DNA of 64,000 bases from Bacillus sp. CGMCC 1.16541 (lineage in GTDB: Bacteria; Bacillota; Bacilli; Bacillales; Bacillaceae_H): contig NZ_QFRU01000001.1 of NCBI RefSeq assembly GCF_003184905.1, positions 1 through 64,000 of the forward strand, in the 5' to 3' direction. Under the pieces are notes generated by a model. It worked only from the letters and a program-made list of their open reading frames with translations, made no database searches and was not told the origin of the DNA. Positions 8,993 through 18,742 of this stretch are shown piece by piece. The position numbers were made by a program, and so were the translations under genes. Position 1 is the stretch's first letter. Each line of letters starts with the position of its first letter.

Positions 8993-10379
8993 TTTCAAAC
9001 AACTTGAGAAGTTTGGAGACCGAACGGCTGTGTATGCTGAAAAAGCGTATTCTTACTTTGAAATGTTAGAAATTTCTGATGCGATTTGTGAAAAAGTAGG
9101 TGAAAGAACGCTCGTTTTTTGTTTGTGTTCCAATAATAAAGAGTCTTTATTTGGCTACGTGGGTTTTATTCGAGGTGATGTTGTACCTGTACTTTTGGAT
9201 GCATCTATCCATATTGATCAGTTGCGGAGACTAATGAATCGTTATAAGCCCACATATATTTGGGCGAGTAGTGAAAATCAATACCTCGTAAAAGAAATGG
9301 ATCGTTCATTTGTGTATGGAGATTACACGTTATTTAGATGTCCAACACCTCTTCACCATCATCTTCATGAACACCTTGCGCTCCTTCTAACGACCTCTGG
9401 AAGTACTGGGAGCCCCAAGTTTGTTCGCTTAAGTTATGAAAATATTTTTAAGAACGCTGAATCAATAGCAACGTACCTTGACATCAATGCAGATGATAAA
9501 CCGATTACAACGCTTCCAATGAATTATTCCTATGGTCTCTCTATCATTAACAGTCACCTCATATGTGGGGCAACGATCGTTGTAACAAATGCATCGATCA
9601 TGCAGAAGGAGTTTTGGGACTTATGTAAAGAGCAACAAGTCACAACTTTTGGAGGAGTTCCTTTCGTGTATGAGATGCTTAATCGACTGAAGTTTGAAGA
9701 ATTTAACCTTCCAAGCTTACAAAAACTAACTCAAGCAGGTGGAAAATTAAGCTCCATTTTATCGGACAAATTTGCTAGAGTTTGTGATCAAAAAGGAATT
9801 AAATTTTTTACCATGTATGGCCAAACTGAAGCAACAGCTCGCATGGCCTATTTACCATATGAAAAAAACCTTGAGAAAGTCGGTAGTATTGGCATTGCCA
9901 TTCCAGGTGGAGAACTGTCTTTACAAGATGAAAATGGCAACAAAATCACAACTCCTCATGTTAACGGCGAATTGATCTATAAAGGAGCAAATGTTTCGTT
10001 AGGGTATGCTGAATCGTTATTCGATCTTTCAAAGAATGATGAGAACAACGGCATTTTGTATACAGGTGATATGGCTTACTTTGATCAAGATGGGTATTTT
10101 TTTATATCTGGCCGAATTAAAAGAATGATCAAGGTCTATGGAAACCGTATCAGCCTTGATGAAGTGGAAGAACTTTTAAATAAGCATGGTCATGATTGTA
10201 TCTGTTCTGGGACAGATGACCAACTGTATATTTACACGTTAAGAGACGATTACGTTCAAATAAAAAAAATAATCAAGGAAAAATTAAACTTAAAAGGCTT
10301 TAAGATTATGAGAATTGAGGAAATTCCACGTAATCATTTTGGAAAAATCCTCTATTCTGATTTACCTAAGTATGGTTAA
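8985..10379 (+). CDS. AMP-dependent acyl/aminoacyl ligase (DltA-like role)
   Basis: A 464-residue member of the ANL adenylating family starting at ATG 8985, inside the end of the carrier gene. Motifs in order: P-loop TTSGSTGSPK (about 136-145), YGQTEA (278-283), YTGD (359-362), GRIKR (376-380) and the C-terminal catalytic lysine in NHFGKILY (about 454). It should activate a carboxylate with ATP and load it on the carrier protein. It is not a close match to any D-alanine ligase that I can recall, so the substrate is open. Confidence 0.85.
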   Translation: MNSFKQLEKFGDRTAVYAEKAYSYFEMLEISDAICEKVGERTLVFCLCSNNKESLFGYVGFIRGDVVPVLLDASIHIDQLRRLMNRYKPTYIWASSENQYLVKEMDRSFVYGDYTLFRCPTPLHHHLHEHLALLLTTSGSTGSPKFVRLSYENIFKNAESIATYLDINADDKPITTLPMNYSYGLSIINSHLICGATIVVTNASIMQKEFWDLCKEQQVTTFGGVPFVYEMLNRLKFEEFNLPSLQKLTQAGGKLSSILSDKFARVCDQKGIKFFTMYGQTEATARMAYLPYEKNLEKVGSIGIAIPGGELSLQDENGNKITTPHVNGELIYKGANVSLGYAESLFDLSKNDENNGILYTGDMAYFDQDGYFFISGRIKRMIKVYGNRISLDEVEELLNKHGHDCICSGTDDQLYIYTLRDDYVQIKKIIKEKLNLKGFKIMRIEEIPRNHFGKILYSDLPKYG

Positions 10380-10615
10380 TTAATTTTCACCTGAATTCGT
10401 AAATGTGAGATACATAATAAAATCTTACATATTAAGATCTAATGTCACCTTCTAGGTGCAGCGTGGACATAACATGAATCCTATAGTAGTTGTTTATTAG
10501 TTCTTAAGCGTTTTATTAACACATTTCAGGATTTCACTGATTAGAACAGCTTTGGGGTTATTTTTTTGCCTTTTTTTATGAGAAATCTTAAGTTTATTTT
10601 TTATCAGGTGATGGA

Positions 10616-12067
10616 ATGACGTTTATATCAATTGAGTTTCTCCTATTTATCGCAATCATTGTTTTTATCAATTATTTACTACCACATCAATTAAGATGGA
10701 TTCTTTTATTACTAGCAAGTTACGTTTTTTACGCTAGCTTGAGCATTCAATTTATTCCCTTGCTGCTTGTAAGCACCGCTTTTACTTATTTCACTGGAAT
10801 TATCATTGAAAAACAGGAAACAAAAAAACAAAAGAAAAAAGTCATGCTAGTTGGTATATCTGTACTATTGTTTTTTCTCGGTTGGTTTAAATATTTTAAT
10901 TTTGTAAATGAGTCCCTTCGAGCAATTGCAACGTACATGAATTTGAATTACACCTTACCATACCAAGAGATTGTTCTGCCACTAGCCATTTCTTTTTATA
11001 CATTTCAGGCAGTAAGTTATCTTGTCGATATCTACCGTGGAAAGCAAAAAGCAGAAAAACATTACGGCTATTTTTCGGTATATTTCGCGTTTTTTCCACA
11101 ATTGGTTGCTGGACCGATTGAACGTGCTAAAAAATTGTTACCGCAACTTAAAGTTGAACATCATTTAGATTATGAAAATATAAGTTATGGAATGAAGCGA
11201 ATCGCATGGGGATTTTTTAAGAAGACCTTAATCGCAGACCGGCTAGCTCCAATTGTATCGAGTGTTTTTGATAGTGCTGATCCTACTGGTTCACAAGTTG
11301 TACTAGGTACTATTCTATTTTCAATTCAATTGTTCGCTGATTTTTCAGCATGCAGTGATATTGCCATCGGTTGTGCAAGAATGTTAGGGATAAAATTAAC
11401 AGAAAACTTTAAGCAACCGCATTTCGCAGTTTCGATCTCGGATTTTTGGAGTAGATGGCACATAACGCTCTCTACATGGTTAAGAGATTATATCTTTATT
11501 CCATTATGTAAAGGGAAAAAGAAGAGAAGTGAAATTTATTTCGCAATTGTGATAACTTTTTTAATAAGCGGCATTTGGCACGGAGCCGCTTGGACTTTTG
11601 TTTTATGGGGTCTCATTCATGGATTTTATCGCGTGTTTGGAGATCATACAAAACATGCTCGTGGAAAAATGGCTTCATTTATTCTATTAGATAGAAGTCC
11701 GATGCTGCACCGATGGGTAAAAATTGTCATTACCTTTCTACTAGTCTGCTTTTCAAGAGTCTTTTTTCGTTCAGATTCTGTCAACGATGCATTTGAAAAT
11801 GCAAAACTCTTCTTAACAATTAACTCTTGGAAACCATCGGGACTTATTAAAGCGTTTGAACTATTTTCGCTACTAGATTTAGTGATTATTAGTTTTTTCT
11901 TTATCATTGTACAACTCTTTCAGTATATTGAAAGAAAAAATGGTTCCACATGGGAATGGCTATCGCGACGCTCGATATTTGCTAGGTTTGCATTTTATAT
12001 TTTTATTGTTCTTTCAGTCCTTATATTCGGTGTTTCGGGTAATGGGTTTGTTTATGGCGGATTTTAA
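10616..12067 (+). CDS. MBOAT-family membrane O-acyltransferase (DltB/AlgI-like)
   Basis: A 483-residue polytopic membrane protein. The region NFKQPHFAVSISDFWSRWH (about 264-282) and the catalytic histidine His322 in SGIWHGAAW are the defining MBOAT features shared with AlgI, PatA and DltB. It should pass an acyl group across or at the membrane to an extracellular polymer. It lies 236 bp after the ligase, a wide gap for an operon, with AGGTGATGG before the ATG. The neighbouring carrier and ligase argue for a DltB-type reaction rather than acetyl-CoA use. Confidence 0.88.
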   Translation: MTFISIEFLLFIAIIVFINYLLPHQLRWILLLLASYVFYASLSIQFIPLLLVSTAFTYFTGIIIEKQETKKQKKKVMLVGISVLLFFLGWFKYFNFVNESLRAIATYMNLNYTLPYQEIVLPLAISFYTFQAVSYLVDIYRGKQKAEKHYGYFSVYFAFFPQLVAGPIERAKKLLPQLKVEHHLDYENISYGMKRIAWGFFKKTLIADRLAPIVSSVFDSADPTGSQVVLGTILFSIQLFADFSACSDIAIGCARMLGIKLTENFKQPHFAVSISDFWSRWHITLSTWLRDYIFIPLCKGKKKRSEIYFAIVITFLISGIWHGAAWTFVLWGLIHGFYRVFGDHTKHARGKMASFILLDRSPMLHRWVKIVITFLLVCFSRVFFRSDSVNDAFENAKLFLTINSWKPSGLIKAFELFSLLDLVIISFFFIIVQLFQYIERKNGSTWEWLSRRSIFARFAFYIFIVLSVLIFGVSGNGFVYGGF

Positions 12068-12165
12068 TGTAAATACAAACGATATAAGAAATTAGGTTGC
12101 ATCTTATTGATGAGCCCTATTTAGTCATGTTAATAAAAAGCAGCACGGTATTGAAAGGATTTATT

Positions 12166-13080
12166 ATGGGACGTTTATTTATGAAGTTAGCCATTATCAT
12201 CACTGTTGTTTTACTACTGTTTATGCCAGTAAATCACTTTGTAAAGTATTCTCATGATTACAACATAAATCATGCAATATTGGACTTTAAGAAGCACCCA
12301 TATCCAGTTGATATCATGAATCTAGGTGCATCTCATTCCATGTATGGTTATCATTTTAAGCCTACTGGTTTGTCCCATTTGGACTTAGCACTTCCTGCTC
12401 AGACGATTGAGTACGACTTTAAACTGTTGAGAGAATTTGGCAAGCACCTTAAACCTGATGGTGTAGTCATTGTTTCCATTTCTCAAATTACTTTCGCAAA
12501 TTCTGATGTCAATTACATAGGAAATTATTATAACATTTTGGATCGTAACGAGATTGAACCGTTTCATTTCATTGATTATTACAGTTACTTGTTCTTACCT
12601 GGGACCAATAGTGGGCGTTTTCATTCTGCGCTCGCTGGTAAACTCAAAAGCTTCAGGTGGGATTCTCATCAACCTTGGGCAAATAACGGTAAAAACTATT
12701 CGGAAAGAAAGTATAAAAAAGTCGAATCACAATATAGTGAAGCGGTTAAAAACAATGATATTGAACGAAATATGGAACAATTAAGAGAAATGATTGATTA
12801 TTGTAAAGAGAAAGGCTACCAAGTAGTATTAACGATTGAACCGGTACATCAATCTTATCAAGAATTTTTTTATGAAGAAGTAATGAATAAACTTGTTTTT
12901 CAGTACTTAGAAGCTCTTGAATTAGATGTCCCTCTTTTGAATTATATGGGGGATCAAAGGTTCGTGGACAACAAAAGTTATTTTATCGATCCAGATCATT
13001 TAAACAAAGAGGGAAGAAAAGTATTTTCCTGGATCGTATACAAAGATCTCAAGAAATTAGGCTATTTGCGAGAACTTTAA
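12166..13080 (+). CDS. Membrane-anchored SGNH-like protein (DltD/PatB-like role)
   Basis: A 304-residue protein. The start at ATG 12166 has GAAAGGA seven bases before it; an in-frame TTG at 12097 lacks a ribosome site. One N-terminal membrane segment (about 7-21) is followed by an extracytoplasmic domain. The block-I-like motif NLGASHSMYG (about 52-61) and the block-V motif DPDH (275-278) are the pattern of SGNH hydrolase/acyltransferase folds. In dlt and alginate-type systems such a protein completes transfer of the acyl group to the polymer. Last gene of the cassette. Confidence 0.7.
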   Translation: MGRLFMKLAIIITVVLLLFMPVNHFVKYSHDYNINHAILDFKKHPYPVDIMNLGASHSMYGYHFKPTGLSHLDLALPAQTIEYDFKLLREFGKHLKPDGVVIVSISQITFANSDVNYIGNYYNILDRNEIEPFHFIDYYSYLFLPGTNSGRFHSALAGKLKSFRWDSHQPWANNGKNYSERKYKKVESQYSEAVKNNDIERNMEQLREMIDYCKEKGYQVVLTIEPVHQSYQEFFYEEVMNKLVFQYLEALELDVPLLNYMGDQRFVDNKSYFIDPDHLNKEGRKVFSWIVYKDLKKLGYLREL

Positions 13081-13224
13081 CTCTAAGTTAAACGTGGAAA
13101 AATTAAATGCATAAAGCCCTATGATGTATTGATGATGTTTTTCAATAAAGAATGTACACTTCTATAATTACTAACACGATAAGTCACGGATTAATTCGGA
13201 AGATAAATGACATCAAATGAGAGT

Positions 13225-13570
13225 GGGACATAACGAAATGATTCATTCTCAAAAACGAACAATAACATTTCTGTCATCATTAGGTTACAACAACAAGTTC
13301 GTTTCATTTCGCTCCAGCCACTCGCTTTCCGCAGGGAGGAACCTGAGTTGATTGGAGTGGAAGGCGCGAAGACTCCTGCGGGCGCAGCTGGTCAGGTGAG
13401 ACCCCGCAAGAGCGAAGGGATGAGGAGGCTCAGCGCCAGCCCCGCGGAAAGCGAAGCGCCTGGAACGGAAATCAATGGACTAATTTTAGAAGCTAACCTA
13501 AAAAGAGGGTGCCCAAAAGTTTATACCTTTTGGGACACCCTCTACTTATTTACTGAAACACTTATGTCCC
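13225..13570. repeat. GC-rich Bacillus-type intergenic repeat with inverted arms, copy 1
   Basis: Outer arms GGGACATAA (13225-13233) and TTATGTCCC (13562-13570) enclose a GC-rich core. A 56-bp block (13292-13347) recurs at 33620-33675 with about five mismatches. CGCTTTCCGC (13323-13332) pairs with GCGGAAAGCG (13444-13453), so the core can fold into a large hairpin. It fills the junction between two convergent genes. Such repeats occur widely between genes in Bacillus-group chromosomes. Confidence 0.7.
13504..13543. terminator. Strong 16-bp hairpin inside repeat copy 1
   Basis: AGAGGGTGCCCAAAAG pairs with CTTTTGGGACACCCTCT with a single bulged base. It lies between convergent genes and can stop transcription from either side, although neither flank has a long T run. 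Confidence 0.6.
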
Positions 13571-13585
13571 AGCCCCTTCTATTTA

Positions 13586-14248
13586 TTAAGAAAGTTGTTT
13601 GACGACTTCTTTTGCGACACTTTCTGTTGATTGTGGGTTTTGACCTGTAATTAAGTTACCTGCTACTTGAATGTGGTTTGTCCAGTTAGCAGCACCGCTA
13701 AACTCAGCACCAAGTTCACGTAAACGAGTTTCTAAAAGAAACGGCATGTATTGATCTAATGTTGTTTCACGCTCTTCTTCATCTGTGAATGCTGTCACTA
13801 CTTTACCTGCTACAAGTGGTGTACCGTCTGAAAGTTTTACACCGACTAATCCAGCTGGTCCGTGACAAACTGCTGCTACTACTTTATTTGCTTCATATAA
13901 GTCACGAATGATTGCTTGAAGCTTTTCATTATCTGGAAGGTCAAACATCGTTCCGTGACCACCAGGTAAGAACACCGCATCAAATTGAGACACATCTTTA
14001 ATGTCATCTAATTTGATTGTGTTTTCTAAATGCTTTGCTGTCTCTAAAATTTCTTGAGGTACATCTCCTTGTAAACTACGGTCATCAACTTGTGATTTTC
14101 CGCCTAGGGGGCTTGCCACTGTTACCTCATATCCCGCTTTCATAAACTCAACGTATGCTTCTCCAAATTCTGAAAGCCAAAGTCCTGTTGAATGACCTTC
14201 TTTCATTTCTTTTGCTGTTGTGACGACCATTAATACATGTTTAGACAT
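13586..14248 (-). CDS. DJ-1/PfpI-family class I glutamine-amidotransferase-like protein
   Basis: A 220-residue cytoplasmic protein of the Hsp31-like branch. The nucleophile is Cys128 in AAVCHGPAG, with Glu30 in the early loop (LSEFGE) and FLPGGHGTMFDL as the conserved strand-turn. Members act as glyoxalase III or protein deglycase and protect against carbonyl stress; which applies here cannot be told. Good ribosome site (GGGAGGAAT). It is divergent from the DUF3231 gene. Confidence 0.88.
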   Translation of the reverse strand: MSKHVLMVVTTAKEMKEGHSTGLWLSEFGEAYVEFMKAGYEVTVASPLGGKSQVDDRSLQGDVPQEILETAKHLENTIKLDDIKDVSQFDAVFLPGGHGTMFDLPDNEKLQAIIRDLYEANKVVAAVCHGPAGLVGVKLSDGTPLVAGKVVTAFTDEEERETTLDQYMPFLLETRLRELGAEFSGAANWTNHIQVAGNLITGQNPQSTESVAKEVVKQLS

Positions 14249-14448
14249 TTTAAAATTCCTCCCTGCAATTCAATCATCTATTAGTATTTACCTTGTTTTG
14301 CTTTGTTACAAACCTTATTTTAGTTGGAAATCATCTATAATACAAATTAGAAAATATACAATTAACCATAAATAAATTTATAGGTAAACTGATAATGAAT
14401 ACGAATCGAAACAGATGAAAATAGTAAAGGTAACTGGAGGTAAGAGAA

Positions 14449-15456
14449 ATGAACGAAAAAAAACCAATTAGTTCATCTGAACTTGGTACGCTTTGGCTTA
14501 CATATCAGGAAAAAACGTTAATTTTACGAATCCTTGAATATTTCATTGCAAAATCAGACAATGAAGAAGCAAGAAACATTTTAGGTGGTTTGTGGCAAGA
14601 ATTGAATTACTATGTAAAACGAATTCAAACTATTTTCGAAAATGACGGAGCTGTTGTTCCTATTGGTTTTACGAAGCAAGATGTAAATGTTGAAGCACCG
14701 AAATTATATAACAATCACTTTGATATTATGTTTTTACGCATCTTAAAAGAAGTAAGCATGGGCATGTATACCATTAACATGAACATGGCTTATCGAGACG
14801 ATATTATTGAGTTATATGAAGATCTAACCAGTGTCACACAAAAGATTTACCGATTGTCTACACTCTTTTTAATTGAAAAAGGCGTTTTAACCACACCACC
14901 GAACGTCACGATGCCAACGTCTAACGAATTTATCAATAGCAAACGGTATTTGAATGGGTTTCATTTATTTAGTGACAAACGCCCGTTAAATGATATTGAA
15001 CTAGGTTATCTGCACCATGGAATTGAAACGAATAACATCGGCATGCAGCTGATCACAGGGTTTGCACAGTGTGCACAATCAAAAGAAGTACGTGACTACT
15101 TTGTCAAAGGAAAAGAGCTTGCAAAGAAACAAATTAAACTATTTGAAGAAATTTTGTTAGATAGCGATGTTCAATTTTCCGCTACCTCTGGAAGTACCGT
15201 CACAACTTCAAAAACCTCGCCATTTTCAGAAAAGCTCATGATGTTTTGTGTTTATTTATTAAATGGCTTTGGCATTGTCGGAACAAGTTTTGGCACGATT
15301 TTCAGCTTACGTAGTGACATTTCGGTAAAAACAGCCCTTATTTCAAAAGATATTTATTTTTACGCACAAGACGGCATTAAAATTATGATCAACAAAGGCT
15401 GGTTTGAAGAACCCCCTCAAATGGAAGACCGTCCGAACCTGATGAATGGATCATAA
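14449..15456 (+). CDS. DUF3231-family protein
   Basis: A 335-residue protein with two similar halves. Each half opens with LGTLW or IELGYL and contains ferritin-like four-helix character (KSDNEEARNILGGLWQEL; AQSKEVRDYFVKGKELAKKQ). This two-domain form is common in spore formers and its function is unknown. GGAGG precedes the ATG. It is monocistronic with its own terminator. Confidence 0.8.
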   Translation: MNEKKPISSSELGTLWLTYQEKTLILRILEYFIAKSDNEEARNILGGLWQELNYYVKRIQTIFENDGAVVPIGFTKQDVNVEAPKLYNNHFDIMFLRILKEVSMGMYTINMNMAYRDDIIELYEDLTSVTQKIYRLSTLFLIEKGVLTTPPNVTMPTSNEFINSKRYLNGFHLFSDKRPLNDIELGYLHHGIETNNIGMQLITGFAQCAQSKEVRDYFVKGKELAKKQIKLFEEILLDSDVQFSATSGSTVTTSKTSPFSEKLMMFCVYLLNGFGIVGTSFGTIFSLRSDISVKTALISKDIYFYAQDGIKIMINKGWFEEPPQMEDRPNLMNGS

Positions 15457-15460
15457 AACA

Positions 15461-15511
15461 AAAAGGAGGAATCAAAAGAGTTCCTACCTCCCGTTTGATT
15501 CCTCCTCTTTT
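15461..15511 (+). terminator. Terminator after the DUF3231 gene
   Basis: Twelve-bp perfect stem GGAGGAATCAAA / TTTGATTCCTCC followed by TCTTTTGT, five bases after the stop. Confidence 0.85.
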
Positions 15512-15598
15512 GTGTGCAAGCTTGTGTTTCAATCGACAAGGATTGAAACTTTCTTTTCATTTTAACGTCTGAGTTAAAAAGGAAAAGGAGGAACTAGT

Positions 15599-15982
15599 AT
15601 GCGTGCAGTTTTACGTCTACTTATCGTATGTACCATTTTACTAACGGGATGCTCTGTACAAGACCGTACATCCACAAGTAAAACAATCGACAAAATTGAT
15701 GCAATCGAGGTATTAGCTCTTGACCATGAAGCGAATATTTTTCAACACGAAGGCGTCATCTACAAAACGAACATTGATTGGGTGAACAAATTACCTTTCA
15801 CAAAAGGCTCCTACATCGGTAAAATTACAAAAGTTCATCAAAAAAACACAACGTTTACTAACGGGATGGCAAATGAGTTACCTGTTGGAACTTTGCTTTT
15901 TTCAGCAACAGAACGAAGCGACATCCTACTTGCAGAAGTGGACGGCATCCTCATTCCTTATCTCGGCATTGTCGAAGGCTAG
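15599..15982 (+). CDS. Small lipoprotein, function unknown
   Basis: A 127-residue protein with a short signal sequence ending in the lipobox LLTGC (Cys18). AAAAGGAGGAACTAGT gives an excellent ribosome site. The mature part has alternating beta-strand character (GSYIGKITKVHQKN, LPVGTLLFSATER) and ends in PYLGIVEG. No catalytic motif and no recognised family. It ends four bases before the end of the convergent PP2C gene, so both may share stop signals. Confidence 0.7.
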   Translation: MRAVLRLLIVCTILLTGCSVQDRTSTSKTIDKIDAIEVLALDHEANIFQHEGVIYKTNIDWVNKLPFTKGSYIGKITKVHQKNTTFTNGMANELPVGTLLFSATERSDILLAEVDGILIPYLGIVEG

Positions 15983-15986
15983 ATTA

Positions 15987-16799
15987 CTACTCGTCAAATT
16001 GAATAAAAATGCCCGTTTTGTCATCTTGATAAAGGTTATGTTTTTCTTCATACGCGACTAAAGCTCGTGCATAGTGTTCGAGCCCATCTGTCGCAATGTT
16101 ACGAAGCATACCTTCCCAATTTTTATCTTTCGGAAAAAGTCCATCTGAAATAAGCAATAGCTCACGGCAATTCTCTCTCTTAATAGAACCTGTTTGAAGA
16201 TACATTTCAACGGCAGGATCTCCATTTAACACACCATATCCGTTTTTCGCATTCGCTAATGACCGATTATAAATGAGTGCATTTTTCTTCACATTAAAAT
16301 ATGATTCACCTGGTAAATCAACACCTTTTAACCGTTCGTTTTGACGATGCTCTTTCGCTCGCTCTGAGATTCCTTCCACGGTATCGTTTGAGAGCACCGC
16401 AAGATCGCCATTTCGTAACAGCGCAAAAATCATACAATCACCAATTTGACTGTAGTGAATGTCACGACCGGTAATGTGCACAACCGCTGCACACGTACTC
16501 CACCGCTCATGTTTTTGATGAAGAGGAGTGTGTGCTCGTTTCATTTCTTCTAACAATCGCTCATTCGCATGTAGAAGGCACTTTTTAACATCACCTACTG
16601 TCGGCTCTGTTTGACGAATGAACTCACTTACAATACGTGAAGCTAACACCGCTCCGTTTTTTCCTTTTTCATCTGTAAAATCAGAAACCGGTGTGGCCCC
16701 GTCTAACACCGCAAAAACGCCCTTTTGCTGGTTCGTAACAAAATCGTCTTCACAAATGGTTTTTCGGTTACTTTTGATCGAACATGTTTCAACGTTCAT
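15987..16799 (-). CDS. PP2C-family protein serine/threonine phosphatase
   Basis: About 270 residues from ATG 16799, where GGGGAGTG stands seven bases upstream; an in-frame ATG 15 codons earlier has no such site. Metal-binding PP2C motifs are present: FAVLDGATP near the N-terminus, SQIGDCMIF in the middle and LLISDGLF, with a late DDKTG aspartate. It should be a soluble, metal-dependent phosphatase. The substrate is unknown. It is not next to a kinase, unlike the prpC-prkC pair. Confidence 0.82.
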   Translation of the reverse strand: MNVETCSIKSNRKTICEDDFVTNQQKGVFAVLDGATPVSDFTDEKGKNGAVLASRIVSEFIRQTEPTVGDVKKCLLHANERLLEEMKRAHTPLHQKHERWSTCAAVVHITGRDIHYSQIGDCMIFALLRNGDLAVLSNDTVEGISERAKEHRQNERLKGVDLPGESYFNVKKNALIYNRSLANAKNGYGVLNGDPAVEMYLQTGSIKRENCRELLLISDGLFPKDKNWEGMLRNIATDGLEHYARALVAYEEKHNLYQDDKTGIFIQFDE

Positions 16800-16891
16800 C
16801 TTTATCACTCCCCATGCGTTTGTGTATGACACATCTATAGTCAAATCCTCAGCGTTTATGATTTCTGTTACTCACTTTTACAAACAAAGGT

Positions 16892-16917
16892 AGCCCCAAC
16901 CTTTCTCGATTGGGACT
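16892..16917 (-). terminator. Probable terminator of the selO gene
   Basis: AGCCCCAA pairs with TTGGGACT (one mismatch); on the minus strand it follows the selO stop and runs into CTTTGTTTG. Confidence 0.55.
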
Positions 16918-16925
16918 GCTTTTAA

Positions 16926-18380
16926 TCATGTACCACAAAACGTTTGGTAGTTGGCACACGAAGACGGATCGGGTGGTGTTGTGTATGCTTCTTGTTCAGA
17001 CGTATAAGCATACGGATTCGAAAGAACCGTTACTAACTGTTTCATCACGCTCAAATCTCCCTCTTCTGCTGCTTCTAATGCTTCTTCTACTCGATGATTT
17101 CGTGGGATAATCGCAGGATTCGAACGTTTCATCAGTTCGTGTGCATCTTCTCTTGATTGTTCTTGTTGATTGAGCCTTGCTTGCCACGCTTCATACCAAG
17201 CGTTAAATTCTTCTTTTTCATGTAGTACCGTGTCTTCTAGCTTATTTAATGTAAGTGCACGGAATGTGTTTGTATAGTCTGCTTTGTGCTTTTGCATCAT
17301 GCTTAACAGTTCTTCTACAAACTCTTTATCGTTTGCTTGTGCACGGAAAAGACCCAATTTTTCACGCATACCTGCTAACCATTTTTCACGATATAAATCT
17401 GGGAATTTCAATACCGCTTCTTGTGCTATTTTCACCGCTTTTTCTTGATCGTCATCTAAAAGTGGCAATAACGCCTCAGCCAATCGTGCAAGATTCCAAC
17501 CTGCCATACGCGGTTGATTTCCGTATGCATAGCGCCCTTGCACATCTATGGAACTAAAAACCGTATCAAGATCATACGTATTGATAAACGCACATGGACC
17601 ATAGTCAATCGTTTCACCACTTAACGCCATATTGTCTGTGTTCATGACACCATGAATAAACCCAACAAGCTGCCATTTTGAAATGAGGTTCGCTTGTCGT
17701 TTAATGACTTCTTCAAGCAGGAAAAGATAACGATTCTCTGTTTGTTCCGCACCTGGAAAATGTCTGTCTAATGTGTAATCAGCAAGTGTTTGTAACTGCT
17801 CGACGCCTCCCCAATTCACGGCGTATTGAAACGTTCCGACGCGAAGGTGACTCGACGCAACACGTGTTAAAATCGCTCCTTGTTGAACCGTTTGCCGAAA
17901 AACCAATTGACCTGTTGTGACAACCGCAAGGCTACGCGTCGTTGGAATACCAAGACCGTACATCGCTTCACTAATGATATATTCGCGAAGCATCGGCCCA
18001 AGACCCGCACGACCGTCTCCACCACGGGAATACGGCGTACGTCCAGATCCTTTTAACTGAATGTCAACACGCTTCCCACTCGGCGTAATCTGTTCACCAA
18101 GCAACATCGCCCGGCCATCTCCTAACATATTAAAATGACCGAATTGATGCCCAGCATATGCCTGAGCCAGTAATAATCCTCCTTCAGGTACTTCATTACC
18201 TGCAAGCTCTTCGACACGTATGTTTTCCACCTCTAACCCAAGAGTGCGAGCGAGCTCTTCGTTTTTGACGACCCACTCTGGTGCTTCTACTGGATTTGGC
18301 TTCATTTCTGTAAAAAACACGTTTGGTAAACGAGCGTAACCATTGTCAAAGTTCCATCCTGCTTCTGTTGGTTTTACCAT
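16926..18380 (-). CDS. selO: Protein adenylyltransferase SelO (YdiU family)
   Basis: A 484-residue pseudokinase-fold enzyme that transfers AMP from ATP to protein hydroxyl groups. Hallmarks: [17 protein letters not shown], the nucleotide-binding [18 protein letters not shown], then [14 protein letters not shown] and the metal region [20 protein letters not shown]. Length matches the bacterial family. A late Cys pair ([10 protein letters not shown]) occupies the redox tail where some homologues carry selenocysteine. The ATG is followed by [13 protein letters not shown], a normal start. No partner is next to it. Confidence 0.92.
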   Translation of the reverse strand: MVKPTEAGWNFDNGYARLPNVFFTEMKPNPVEAPEWVVKNEELARTLGLEVENIRVEELAGNEVPEGGLLLAQAYAGHQFGHFNMLGDGRAMLLGEQITPSGKRVDIQLKGSGRTPYSRGGDGRAGLGPMLREYIISEAMYGLGIPTTRSLAVVTTGQLVFRQTVQQGAILTRVASSHLRVGTFQYAVNWGGVEQLQTLADYTLDRHFPGAEQTENRYLFLLEEVIKRQANLISKWQLVGFIHGVMNTDNMALSGETIDYGPCAFINTYDLDTVFSSIDVQGRYAYGNQPRMAGWNLARLAEALLPLLDDDQEKAVKIAQEAVLKFPDLYREKWLAGMREKLGLFRAQANDKEFVEELLSMMQKHKADYTNTFRALTLNKLEDTVLHEKEEFNAWYEAWQARLNQQEQSREDAHELMKRSNPAIIPRNHRVEEALEAAEEGDLSVMKQLVTVLSNPYAYTSEQEAYTTPPDPSSCANYQTFCGT

Positions 18381-18513
18381 ATGATCTCCTTTTCATCTTT
18401 TGACTTTGCACATCATTGTTTTCTTCATTATACCGTTTTCACAAACATATTAAAAAAGATAGACTTCACATTTATTCTAAACGATAATAAGTATAGAAAG
18501 GGGATACGCACAC

Positions 18514-18699
18514 ATGTTTTTTATTTTTATTAATGTTTATCTCATCCCAATTTTAGGAATTATTTTTTGTTTAAACTTAGTGGAGATTATAAAAAAGATT
18601 AAAAACGATCAACCTACTGCCGCGAATACGTTTTGGTTAACGTCTTCATTTATTTTGATTATTTGGAGCATTGCTTTTGCCGCTTCTATGGGAGCATAA
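18514..18699 (+). CDS. Small two-segment membrane protein, unknown
   Basis: Sixty-one residues with two hydrophobic segments (about 3-23 and 42-58) joined by a lysine-rich loop. AAAGGGG lies before the ATG, and a clear terminator follows at once. It is therefore likely a real single gene, divergent from selO. No family recognised. Confidence 0.6.
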   Translation: MFFIFINVYLIPILGIIFCLNLVEIIKKIKNDQPTAANTFWLTSSFILIIWSIAFAASMGA

Positions 18700-18701
18700 T
18701 A

Positions 18702-18736
18702 AAAAAGCACTGACTTCAAAAGAAGTTCAGTGCTCT
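18702..18736 (+). terminator. Terminator between convergent small membrane genes
   Basis: AGCACTGACTTC pairs with GAAGTTCAGTGCT around an AAAA-type loop. It is flanked by AAAAAA on the left, so it may work leftward too. Confidence 0.8.
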
Positions 18737-18742
18737 CTGCTC

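Noticed and set aside
10463-10475. GGACATAA next to CGTG, resembling the left arm of the inverted-arm repeat
   Set aside because: No matching right arm or ACTGAAA block follows before the next gene, so it is probably chance.
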